Shown in pieces: positions 22,031-28,583 of a stretch of DNA of 31,736 nucleotides. The DNA comes from Ruminococcaceae bacterium UBA7212 (GTDB lineage: Bacteria > Bacillota > Clostridia > Oscillospirales > Acutalibacteraceae): the NCBI GenBank assembly GCA_002490525.1, contig DKUE01000020.1, positions 1-31,736 of the forward strand, in the 5' to 3' direction. A program made the position numbers and the translations under genes. Within the stretch, counting starts at the first letter, position 1. Each line of letters opens with the position of its first letter. The notes beneath the pieces were generated by a model. It was not told the DNA's origin, searched no databases, and saw only the letters and a program-made list of their open reading frames with translations.

Positions 22031-22462
22031 ATGAATATGCAGAAAAAAGTGCTGATTATCTCAGTTTGTCTGCTGGCTGTCACTTTGCTGACGGTTGCCT
22101 GCAATAAAAAAGAGGAAAAAGAACCCGAAAAAAACTATGTGCCGATAGACTATACAGTCGGGGAGGACGGCGAAAAATATATCACCAATGTTTACGGTGA
22201 CCTGATTCCCGTAACCACTTCCAAGGACGGCAGCATGGAATTGATGGAGGATTTGCTTACAAAAACCAAAGAACAGGCGGAAAAAGAAGAGCAGGAAAAG
22301 CCAAAGGATTCCGAGGGCGGTGCGGAACAGCCGAACGACCAACCGAATGACACTCCGAACGAAAAACCAAATGAGAATCCGAATGATAAACCGAACGGCA
22401 TACAAGTCGGTACCGATGATATTCGGAACAACACGGATAAGGATGCCGTCATTGTTTGGTAA
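22031..22462 (+). CDS. Small lipoprotein with Pro/Asn/Asp-rich repeat tail
   Basis: A 143-residue protein with a lipoprotein signal: KKVLIISVCLLAVTLLTVAC ends in the lipobox L-T-V-A-C, so the mature protein would be lipid-anchored at the Cys and face outwards. A central segment (YTVGEDGEKYITNVYGDLI) carries the 'D-G-x-x-Y-x-T-x-x-Y-G' pattern seen in several short Clostridia lipoproteins. From about residue 100 a tandem 4-5-residue repeat of P-N-(D/E)-x (PNDQPNDTPNEKPNENPNDK) forms a flexible spacer, ahead of a short acidic tail. Function is unknown. GGAGG lies 5 bases before the ATG at 22031; a second ATG at 22037 is possible. It has its own promoter. Confidence 0.78.
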   Translation: MNMQKKVLIISVCLLAVTLLTVACNKKEEKEPEKNYVPIDYTVGEDGEKYITNVYGDLIPVTTSKDGSMELMEDLLTKTKEQAEKEEQEKPKDSEGGAEQPNDQPNDTPNEKPNENPNDKPNGIQVGTDDIRNNTDKDAVIVW

Positions 22463-22491
22463 CGGGAATACACAATTCGGCAAATTTTTGC

Positions 22492-22520
22492 TTGACAACA
22501 GAATATTTATTTAGTATAAT
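22492..22520 (+). promoter_or_regulatory. Perfect consensus promoter of the ylxM-ffh-rpsP-trmD operon
   Basis: TTGACA (22492-22497), a 17-base spacer and TATAAT (22515-22520), exact in both hexamers and spacing. The predicted start at about 22527 falls on the first bases of the hairpin at 22525-22551. Confidence 0.93.
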
Positions 22521-22524
22521 ATCA

Positions 22525-22551
22525 CCCTGTAAAGCCTTTGACTTTACAGGG
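22525..22551 (+). other. 5'-end hairpin or attenuator ahead of ylxM
   Basis: CCCTGTAAAG (22525-22534) pairs perfectly with CTTTACAGGG (22542-22551) around a 7-base loop, and CTTTTCGTTT follows. Because the transcript should start at about its first base, it may protect the 5' end from decay or act as an early terminator of a very strong promoter. Confidence 0.6.
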
Positions 22552-22580
22552 CTTTTCGTTTGGAAAGGAAAGGGAGCGCC

Positions 22581-22943
22581 ATGGCGAATAATGTTGAAAT
22601 AACCATTTTGCTGGATTTTTACGGCGAAATGCTGACTGAAAAACAGCGGGATTTCCTGAGTTATTATTATAACGACGACCTTTCCCTTTCGGAAATTGCC
22701 GAAAATGAAGGCATTACCCGTCAGGGTGTGCGCGATGCGATTAAACGTGCGGAAACCTTGCTTTATGAAATGGAAAGTAAATTGGGCTTTGCCGCCAAGT
22801 TGGACGGCATTAAAGAAAATCTCCGCCAAATTATAGCGTGTGCCGAGTCCATTAACGCTTACAATCTTGACCACGGTCTTTCCCGTGAAATTAACGAGAC
22901 TACCGTCCGAATCAAATCTCTGGCGTTAGATGTGATTGAATAG
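22581..22943 (+). CDS. ylxM: YlxM/p13-like SRP-associated DNA-binding protein
   Basis: A 120-residue protein of the UPF0122/YlxM family. It has a sigma-region-4-like helix-turn-helix: LTEKQRDFLSYYYNDDLSL, then SEIAENEGITRQGVRDAIKR, then a helical C-terminus. It is linked to SRP function by constant association with ffh; in streptococci and mycoplasmas the homologue binds SRP. The start at ATG 22581 has AAAGGGAG 4 bases upstream; in-frame upstream starts lie nearer the hairpin and lack one. It is 12 bases before ffh. Confidence 0.92.
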   Translation: MANNVEITILLDFYGEMLTEKQRDFLSYYYNDDLSLSEIAENEGITRQGVRDAIKRAETLLYEMESKLGFAAKLDGIKENLRQIIACAESINAYNLDHGLSREINETTVRIKSLALDVIE

Positions 22944-22955
22944 AGGAACAGAACT

Positions 22956-24296
22956 ATGGCATTTGAAGGCTTATCCGATAAACTGGAATCTGCGTTTAAA
23001 CGGCTTCGGCAGAAAGGCAGTTTGAACGAAGGCGATGTAAAAGAAGCTATGCGTGAGGTGCGTTTGGCTCTTTTGGAGGCGGACGTTAACTATAAGGTTG
23101 CCAAAGACTTTACCAACAAGGTTACCGAGCGCGCCATCGGTGCGCAGGTTATGGAAAGTCTGACCCCTGCGCAAATGGTTATCAAAATTGTCAACGAAGA
23201 GCTGACCGCGCTTATGGGCGGCACGGGCAGCAGGCTGGCAAGTGCTTCACACCCGCCTACAATTGTGATGATGTGCGGTTTGCAGGGCTCAGGTAAAACG
23301 ACGCACTGTGCAAAAATCGCGCTGAAACTGAAAAAAGAAGGCCACCGTCCGTTGCTTGTTGCTTGCGATGTGTACCGTCCTGCGGCGATTAAACAGTTGC
23401 AGGTTGTCGGTGCGCAGGTGGATGTGCCTGTCTTTGAAATGGGGCAGATTGACCCTGTTGAAATTGCCTCAAACGCATTAAAGCTTGCCAAGGACCATGG
23501 CTATGACTATGTGTTCTTAGACACGGCGGGCCGTCTGCATATTGATGAAGCCCTGATGCAGGAACTGAAAAATATCAAATCCGCGGTACATCCGCATGAA
23601 ATTCTGTTGGTTGTGGATGCCATGACGGGTCAGGATGCAGTTACGGTGGCAACCTCGTTTGACGAAGCACTTGGTATTGATGGTTTGGTGCTGACCAAAA
23701 TGGACGGCGATACCCGAGGCGGTGCGGCGCTTTCCGCCAGAGCTGTTACAGGTAAGCCGATTAAATTTGTCGGTATGGGTGAAAAGCTTGACGAGCTGGA
23801 TTATTTCTACCCCGACCGTATGGCGTCGCGAATCCTCGGTATGGGCGATGTGCTGTCGCTGATCGAAAAAGCGGAAACCGCACTCGATGAGAAAAAAGCC
23901 GCTGAGCTTGAAAAAAAACTTCGCAAAAATAAATTTGATTTAAACGATTTGTTGGACCAATTGCAGCAGGTGCGTAAAATGGGCTCCATGAAAGACATTT
24001 TGTCTATGTTGCCGGGTGTGGGCAATAAGCTCAAGGATGTGGATATTGACGAGCGGCAGTTTGACCGCGTGCAGGCCATTATCCGCTCCATGACGCCTGA
24101 GGAACGTGCAAAGCCTGAAATTATCAATCCTTCCCGCAAGCGCCGCATTGCCGCAGGCTGCGGCATGCAGGTGGAGGATGTCAATAAATTGCTCGCACAG
24201 CATAAACAAATGCTGAAAATGTTTAAACAGTTTAATTCCAAAGGCGCGCGCCGCCGCATGAGCCGCATGGGCGGGTTCGGCGGATTCGGCATGTAA
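22956..24296 (+). CDS. ffh: Signal recognition particle protein Ffh
   Basis: A 446-residue SRP54 GTPase that targets nascent membrane and secreted proteins via SRP RNA and FtsY. The N domain (1-90) precedes the G domain with G1 GLQGSGKT (108-115), then DVYRPAAIKQL, DTAGR and TKMDGD. The M domain carries the Met-rich helices (KMGSMKDILSMLPGVG and QHKQMLKMFKQF). It ends in the Gly/Met/Phe-rich tail GGFGGFGM, as in Gram-positive Ffh. The ATG follows a GAGGAACAG ribosome site. It sits between ylxM and rpsP, the standard order. Confidence 0.97.
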   Translation: MAFEGLSDKLESAFKRLRQKGSLNEGDVKEAMREVRLALLEADVNYKVAKDFTNKVTERAIGAQVMESLTPAQMVIKIVNEELTALMGGTGSRLASASHPPTIVMMCGLQGSGKTTHCAKIALKLKKEGHRPLLVACDVYRPAAIKQLQVVGAQVDVPVFEMGQIDPVEIASNALKLAKDHGYDYVFLDTAGRLHIDEALMQELKNIKSAVHPHEILLVVDAMTGQDAVTVATSFDEALGIDGLVLTKMDGDTRGGAALSARAVTGKPIKFVGMGEKLDELDYFYPDRMASRILGMGDVLSLIEKAETALDEKKAAELEKKLRKNKFDLNDLLDQLQQVRKMGSMKDILSMLPGVGNKLKDVDIDERQFDRVQAIIRSMTPEERAKPEIINPSRKRRIAAGCGMQVEDVNKLLAQHKQMLKMFKQFNSKGARRRMSRMGGFGGFGM

Positions 24297-24368
24297 CTTG
24301 TTTCCGACACGGTTGTGTTTGGTATATATTGGGCGATAGCCTATCTATAAAATTTGGAGGAAAATCAA

Positions 24369-24614
24369 ATGGCAGTAAAAATCAGACTGCGCCGCATGGG
24401 CGCAAAAAGAGCACCTTTCTATCGTGTAGTTGTGGCAGATTCCAAATCTCCGCGCGATGGCAAATTCATTGAAGAAATCGGTACTTATGACCCGATGAAG
24501 AATCCCGCGGCTATCAACATTGATGTTGAAAAAGCACAGCAGTGGATTAAGAACGGTGCACAGCCGACAGATACGGCAAAGGCACTTCTCAAACAGTGCG
24601 GCGCGATTAAATAA
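24369..24614 (+). CDS. rpsP: 30S ribosomal protein S16
   Basis: An 81-residue bS16, complete and typical: MAVKIRLRRMGAKRAPFYRV, then VVADSKSPRDGKFIEEIGTY and NIDVEKAQQWIKNGAQPTDT. It is a component of the small subunit near the 5' domain of 16S rRNA. GGAGG lies about 10 bases upstream of the ATG at 24369. A 72-base gap with a small GC hairpin separates it from ffh. Confidence 0.98.
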   Translation: MAVKIRLRRMGAKRAPFYRVVVADSKSPRDGKFIEEIGTYDPMKNPAAINIDVEKAQQWIKNGAQPTDTAKALLKQCGAIK

Positions 24615-24631
24615 TCGGGAGGTCTTTTATC

Positions 24632-24862
24632 TTGGAAGAACTTCTGAAAACCATCGCAATGGGACTTGTGGACGAACCCGACTCCGTAACGGTGACTGTA
24701 GAAGAGGATGAGAGAGGCAATGCTGTTTACCATCTGCACGTTGCGGAAAGCGACATGGGGCGCGTCATCGGCAAGCAGGGCAGAATTGCCAAAGCTATCC
24801 GTACGGTTATGAAAGCGCGTGCCACGAAGGACGGCGTTCGCGTGCAGGTCGAAATCGACTGA
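24632..24862 (+). CDS. khpA: KH-domain RNA-binding protein KhpA (YlqC)
   Basis: A 76-residue single KH domain, the GKQG loop (47-50) in GRVIGKQGRIAKAIRTVMKA being the RNA-backbone grip. In firmicutes KhpA pairs with KhpB/Jag to influence cell division and RNA metabolism; it is regularly found between rpsP and rimM. The start is TTG at 24632, 10 bases after GGGAGG, and no ATG is available near it. It follows rpsP by 17 bases and precedes a terminator-like hairpin. Confidence 0.94.
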   Translation: MEELLKTIAMGLVDEPDSVTVTVEEDERGNAVYHLHVAESDMGRVIGKQGRIAKAIRTVMKARATKDGVRVQVEID

Positions 24863-24878
24863 GGAATGATACAAACAC

Positions 24879-24910
24879 AGCGCGCAGTATTTCTGTGCGC
24901 TTTTGTTTTT
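24879..24910 (+). terminator. Terminator-like hairpin inside the operon, between khpA and rimM
   Basis: AGCGCGCAG (24879-24887) pairs with CTGTGCGCT (24893-24901), 9 bp with one G-T pair and a 5-base loop, followed by TTTTGTTTTT. It meets the pattern of an intrinsic terminator and lies 18 bases before the rimM ATG, overlapping nothing coding. It may lower expression of rimM-trmD relative to ffh-rpsP-khpA. Confidence 0.7.
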
Positions 24911-24927
24911 GGAGAGGAATTGCATTT

Positions 24928-25470
24928 ATGAAAAAACCTTATCTGGAAATCGGAAAAATTGTGGGCACACATGGTGTACGCGGTGAACTGAAGATACAGC
25001 CGTGGTGCGACAGTGCGGAATTTTTCTGTAAATTTTCTGTTTTATATTTGGATGCCTATGGCGCACAGCCGTTAAAAGCTTCCCGTCTGCGTCCGCATAA
25101 GAATGTGGTGCTCGGTGTGTTTGAGACTGTTGATTCCATGGAAAAAGCTGAAGCGCTGCGCGGTAAAATTTTATACATGAACCGCAAAGATGCACCGCTT
25201 TCGGAAGGTACTTTTTTTGTGCAGGACCTCATCGGATGTAAGGTCGCAGATGCGGATACGTCTGCGGTGTACGGTACGATTTCCGAGGTGATTCCCGGCG
25301 CGGGCGCAAACGATATATGGGCGGTCAAAGATGCGGACGGCAAAGAAACCCTGATTCCGGCCGTGCCGAGTGTGGTGATTGAAACCGATGTAGACGCGGG
25401 TGTAATTTTGATTCGACCGATACAGGGGTTGTTCGACGGTAAAGAAAGTGTGATACGGGATGCGGATTGA
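24928..25470 (+). CDS. rimM: 16S rRNA maturation factor RimM
   Basis: A 180-residue ribosome-maturation factor that binds S19 in the 30S head. The N-terminal domain shows EIGKIVGTHGVRGELKI. The C-terminal PRC-barrel-type domain shows FFVQDLIGCKVAD, IPGAGANDIWAV and LIPAVPSVVIETD (the usual 'IPF' here reads IPA). The ATG at 24928 has GGAGAGG about 10 bases upstream; the same frame is open further, but upstream codons fall in the terminator hairpin. It overlaps trmD by 11 bases. Confidence 0.95.
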   Translation: MKKPYLEIGKIVGTHGVRGELKIQPWCDSAEFFCKFSVLYLDAYGAQPLKASRLRPHKNVVLGVFETVDSMEKAEALRGKILYMNRKDAPLSEGTFFVQDLIGCKVADADTSAVYGTISEVIPGAGANDIWAVKDADGKETLIPAVPSVVIETDVDAGVILIRPIQGLFDGKESVIRDAD

Positions 25471-26200
25471 TATTATGACGCTGTTCCCCGAAATGTGCGA
25501 GGCCGTGCTTTCCGAAAGCATTCTCGGCAGAGCGCAGGAGCGGGGGGCTGTGGATTTGCGAACGGTGAATATTCGTGATTTTACAGAAGATAAGCATAAC
25601 CGTGTGGACGATGCGCCTTACGGCGGCGGTATGGGTATGCTTATGCAGACCCAGCCGATTTATGACTGTTATCAATCTTTATATGACAAAAATGAAGAAA
25701 AACCGCATTTGATTTATCTTTCTCCGCAGGGGCAGATGCTGACACAGGAGAAGGTGAAAGTGCTTGCAAAGCTGCCGCGTCTTGTATTGCTGTGCGGGCA
25801 TTATGAGGGTGTGGATGAACGCGTGCTGGAAGAAATTGTCGATGAAGAAATTTCTGTCGGTGATTATGTGCTGACAGGCGGCGAATTGCCCGCGTTGGTG
25901 CTGACTGATGCCGTTTGCCGCATGTGTGAAGGCGTACTGCCGAACGATGAAGCCAAGGAATTGGAAAGCCATTATCATTCGCTTCTCGAATATCCGCAGT
26001 ATACGCGTCCGCCGATTTGGCGCGGACGTGCCGTGCCGGAGGTGCTTTTATCGGGACACCATGCCCATATCGAAAAATGGCGGCGCGAACAGTCTTTGCT
26101 TCGCACCTGTGCACGCCGTCCCGACTTGCTGGCGCATGCCGATTTGACAGAAAAAGAGAAACAGTTTTTGGCGGAGTTGAAACATAAAACGAGTCTGTAA
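25460..26200 (+). CDS. trmD: tRNA (guanine-37-N1)-methyltransferase TrmD
   Basis: A 246-residue SPOUT methyltransferase that makes m1G37 in tRNAs reading CNN codons, preventing +1 frameshifts. Conserved parts are visible: MRIDIMTLFPEMCEAVLSES, DDAPYGGGMGML, LLCGHYEGVDERVLE (knot region), SVGDYVLTGGELPALVLTD and LEYPQYTRPPIWRG. The deep trefoil knot binds S-adenosylmethionine. Its start overlaps rimM by 11 bases. Most relatives continue with rplS; here the next gene is unrelated and has its own promoter. Confidence 0.97.
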   Translation: MRIDIMTLFPEMCEAVLSESILGRAQERGAVDLRTVNIRDFTEDKHNRVDDAPYGGGMGMLMQTQPIYDCYQSLYDKNEEKPHLIYLSPQGQMLTQEKVKVLAKLPRLVLLCGHYEGVDERVLEEIVDEEISVGDYVLTGGELPALVLTDAVCRMCEGVLPNDEAKELESHYHSLLEYPQYTRPPIWRGRAVPEVLLSGHHAHIEKWRREQSLLRTCARRPDLLAHADLTEKEKQFLAELKHKTSL

Positions 26201-26225
26201 TTTTGAAAAAAATTTTTTTAAAATA

Positions 26226-26254
26226 CTGACAAACCTGTAAATCTGTGATATACT
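26226..26254 (+). promoter_or_regulatory. Promoter of the membrane-protein/acyltransferase pair
   Basis: CTGACA (26226-26231), 17 bases and TATACT (26249-26254). It lies in AT-rich DNA after trmD. The predicted start, near 26261, falls at the edge of the palindrome 26263-26280. Confidence 0.72.
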
Positions 26255-26262
26255 TAGCAAAA

Positions 26263-26280
26263 ACAGACATATCGGTCTGT
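26263..26280 (+). promoter_or_regulatory. Candidate repressor operator (18-base palindrome at the transcription start)
   Basis: ACAGACATATCGGTCTGT: perfect 6-base arms ACAGAC (26263-26268) and GTCTGT (26275-26280) around ATATCG. Its size, symmetry and place just after the -10 are those of a TetR-family operator. No regulator gene lies next to it in the window. A short mRNA hairpin is the alternative. Confidence 0.5.
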
Positions 26281-26306
26281 AATTTTCGGCGTTTACGGAG
26301 GTACGA

Positions 26307-27125
26307 ATGAAAAGCTTTATCGATTATATTGAAGATACTTTTCAGGGCGAAAAGGATGACGGTACACTTTACCGTTACAAACGGCTTGTTTTGGAACGTA
26401 TGACGGCGCGTGCAAATGAGGTGACACATGCCGGACTTCAGGATGAACAGGTTTTAAATGATTTGATCATCAGCGAATTTCCTCGTTTGAAAGAGAATTA
26501 TCAGAAATTCTATGCGGAAGAACGTGCCAAAAAATATGAAAAGTTTTTAAATAAATTCATGATTTTCGGCTCAGTGGCAGTCGTGCTTTTGTTGGTGATT
26601 GTCTATTTGGCGATTAGCTTCCTTACGGACGCATGGGATGCCACATGGGTGATTATTGTGGACGGCATTCTCACATGGGTTGTGTTTATTTTCAGTGTAT
26701 TTATCCGTCGGGTTTCGGGCATGCGCCGCATTTTTCATCCGATTGCACGCGTGCTGCTGGCGCTGAGTGTGATGTGCGGTACGACGGTCGTATTTTTGAT
26801 TGCGCTTGCTGTATTCCATTTACCGAACAGCTGGCTGATTTATCCGTTCGGCGTCACTATGATTTATGTCGCAGACGCTATTTATGCGACCGTTACCAAA
26901 CAAAAACTGCGTATCATCAACTATCTTGTCTACATCCCTGCCGCTATGCCGATGCTGTATGTATTCCTCGGTGCGCTCGATATCATTCCGTGGCATCCGG
27001 GTTGGTTGTTGATGCCGCTTGCGGTGTTGATTGACTTGGTCATTGTTTTTGCAAAAATGATAAGCAATAAAAAATATAAATATAAATATAAGCCGGAGGT
27101 GGATGCAGCATGGAACGAAAATTAA
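26307..27125 (+). CDS. Six-TM membrane protein of unknown function
   Basis: A 272-residue protein. The N-terminal 85 residues are soluble, charged and helical (SFIDYIEDTFQGEKDDGTLY, with repeated acidic and basic residues). They resemble the 'permease prefix'/DUF1700-like helical start often seen on Clostridia membrane proteins of unknown role. About six TM helices follow: FMIFGSVAVVLLLVIVYLAI, TWVIIVDGILTWVVFIFSVF, VLLALSVMCGTTVVFLIALA, SWLIYPFGVTMIYVADAIYA, IPAAMPMLYVFLGALDII and WLLMPLAVLIDLVIVFAKMI. The tail is Lys/Tyr-rich (KKYKYKYKP). The ATG has GGAGG 6 bases upstream. It overlaps the acyltransferase-like gene by 16 bases, so the two are made together and may form one membrane-bound enzyme unit; that is inference. 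Confidence 0.72.
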   Translation: MKSFIDYIEDTFQGEKDDGTLYRYKRLVLERMTARANEVTHAGLQDEQVLNDLIISEFPRLKENYQKFYAEERAKKYEKFLNKFMIFGSVAVVLLLVIVYLAISFLTDAWDATWVIIVDGILTWVVFIFSVFIRRVSGMRRIFHPIARVLLALSVMCGTTVVFLIALAVFHLPNSWLIYPFGVTMIYVADAIYATVTKQKLRIINYLVYIPAAMPMLYVFLGALDIIPWHPGWLLMPLAVLIDLVIVFAKMISNKKYKYKYKPEVDAAWNEN

Positions 27126-28387
27126 ATGCCGAACTGTGGGACAAAATGCATTATTTGTTCCGTGACTACAATGACCGCATGGTGCATGTAGAACTGCACT
27201 ATGATTTTGAATTGGATGTGGATGTGCTCAAAACGGTACTGATTTGCTTTTTTGAAAAAGCGCCCGTACTGCATTCCAGCTTTAAAGATAATCACGTCAG
27301 TCCCTATTGGATTGTCAAGCCCTACCGCATTGACGATGTTCTGTCGGTTTCCTATCCTGCGGATGTGGAAAGTGCCGTGAACGACTTTTTGACGCAGTGC
27401 ATTTCCCCTGACAGTGACATTCAAATGAAGGTTGCCGTATTCTTCCACGACGGAAAAACCACCTTATGCATTGTGGAAAATCATATGTGTATGGACGGCG
27501 GCGATTTTAAATATTTCCTCAAAGCCTTCTGCAAAAATTATAACGATTACGCGGAACGTGGGTTAAGCCCGATTGATTTGCGCGAGGGCTCCCGCTCCTA
27601 CGACCAGGTGTATAACGATTTCTCGAAAACCGAGCAGCGTATGGCACGGAATCTTTATAAAAATGTTTCTTCAAAGGACAATCACAAATTCCCGTTAACG
27701 CCCGACAGCATCCGCGACCATTCGTTTATCGCTCGCAGAAAAATCAGTGCGGAAAAGCTGGCACAGATTAAAGCCGCAGGCAAAAAGCACAGCGCAACCG
27801 TCAACGATATGCTGTTGACTGCTTACTTTTTCAGCCTGTACGAGCTGGCGAACTATAATGCATACGACAGTGTCACAATTGCATGTGCGATTGATTTGCG
27901 TCGCCATTTAAAGGATGTCAGCGATGAGGGACTAACGAATCACACTGCTTGGATGCAGTGCAATATCCCCGAACGCGGGCAAAATATTTTTGAGACGCTC
28001 AAATATGTGGTGTACAGTTCCAATCAGTTTAAGCAGGACAAATTTATGGGGCTGTACGGTCTGCCGCTCTTAAAGCTCGGCTATAATATTCTGCCGCACG
28101 CCGCGAGTGAAGAAATCATCAAGATTGGCTATTCCAATCCGTTGCTTGCCATGAGCAATATCGGTATTTTAGAGAATGATAAATTGGCACTTTGCGGCCA
28201 CGAGCCGACCGACGGTTTTATGACAGGCGCTGTGAAATACAAGCCGTTTGTATTGTTGAGCGCCACCACGCTCCGAAATGTCGTCACGCTTTCCATGTGT
28301 GTGCGCGGCAACGATGAGGACAGAAAAATTGTCGAGCAGTTCTTTGATTTAATGGAAAAAAATCTTGATACCTTGGCGCAGGGCTGA
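27110..28387 (+). CDS. Condensation-domain/alcohol acetyltransferase-like CoA-dependent acyltransferase
   Basis: A 425-residue protein with the CoA-dependent acyltransferase (condensation/alcohol acetyltransferase) fold. The catalytic H-H-x-x-x-D-G motif appears as NHMCMDGGD (124-132): the first His is Asn, but the catalytic second His (H125), D129 and G130 are present. A second family marker, the 'T-V-N-D-M-L-L-T-A' helix, is SATVNDMLLTAYFFSL, and CAIDLRRHL with the later SNIG (AMSNIGIL) fits the D-x-R and 'S-N-x-G' segments of the C-terminal half. Family members acylate alcohols or condense carrier-bound acyl groups. Carrier and NRPS domains are absent, so this is a free-standing enzyme. 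It overlaps the six-TM gene and ends before a hairpin region. Confidence 0.8.
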   Translation: MERKLNAELWDKMHYLFRDYNDRMVHVELHYDFELDVDVLKTVLICFFEKAPVLHSSFKDNHVSPYWIVKPYRIDDVLSVSYPADVESAVNDFLTQCISPDSDIQMKVAVFFHDGKTTLCIVENHMCMDGGDFKYFLKAFCKNYNDYAERGLSPIDLREGSRSYDQVYNDFSKTEQRMARNLYKNVSSKDNHKFPLTPDSIRDHSFIARRKISAEKLAQIKAAGKKHSATVNDMLLTAYFFSLYELANYNAYDSVTIACAIDLRRHLKDVSDEGLTNHTAWMQCNIPERGQNIFETLKYVVYSSNQFKQDKFMGLYGLPLLKLGYNILPHAASEEIIKIGYSNPLLAMSNIGILENDKLALCGHEPTDGFMTGAVKYKPFVLLSATTLRNVVTLSMCVRGNDEDRKIVEQFFDLMEKNLDTLAQG

Positions 28388-28420
28388 TGGGAAAAGAAAT
28401 GAAAATACCGTAAAGCTTTA

Positions 28421-28450
28421 CAGGGACGGTTTACCGAAAAACCGTCCCTG
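28421..28450 (+). other. Perfect 12-bp hairpin after the acyltransferase gene
   Basis: CAGGGACGGTTT (28421-28432) pairs with AAACCGTCCCTG (28439-28450) around ACCGAA. It lies 33 bases after the stop codon. There is no T-run, the DNA running straight into the TGTCATTCT repeat, so it is a dispersed palindromic element or a factor-assisted terminator rather than a normal intrinsic one. Confidence 0.6.
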
Positions 28451-28451
28451 C

Positions 28452-28480
28452 TGTCATTCTTTGCTTCGCTCAGAATGACA
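28452..28480. repeat. Palindromic TGTCATTCT/AGAATGACA element
   Basis: TGTCATTCT (28452-28460) and AGAATGACA (28472-28480) are exact inverted arms around TTGCTTCGCTC. GCTTCGCTCAGAATGACA is the reverse complement of the TGTCATTCTGAGC(GAAGC) core at 12646. So it is a shortened, folded-back copy of the same repeat family. Confidence 0.65.
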
Positions 28481-28514
28481 AATTTACAGAAATCCGTATA
28501 GCGCGCGTATCCGC

Positions 28515-28543
28515 TTGCCAAAATCCGAAAAATCGGCTAAAAT
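28515..28543 (+). promoter_or_regulatory. Promoter of the TPR-HD gene pair
   Basis: TTGCCA (28515-28520), 17 bases and TAAAAT (28538-28543), about 40 bases before the ATG at 28584. Confidence 0.72.
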
Positions 28544-28583
28544 ATCCATAGTGTTAGCCATAAAAACAAAAAGGGGAAACAAA

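Noticed and set aside
25641..26429. 262-residue open frame on the minus strand opposite trmD
   Set aside because: It runs antisense to trmD and across a promoter, with no domain resemblance.
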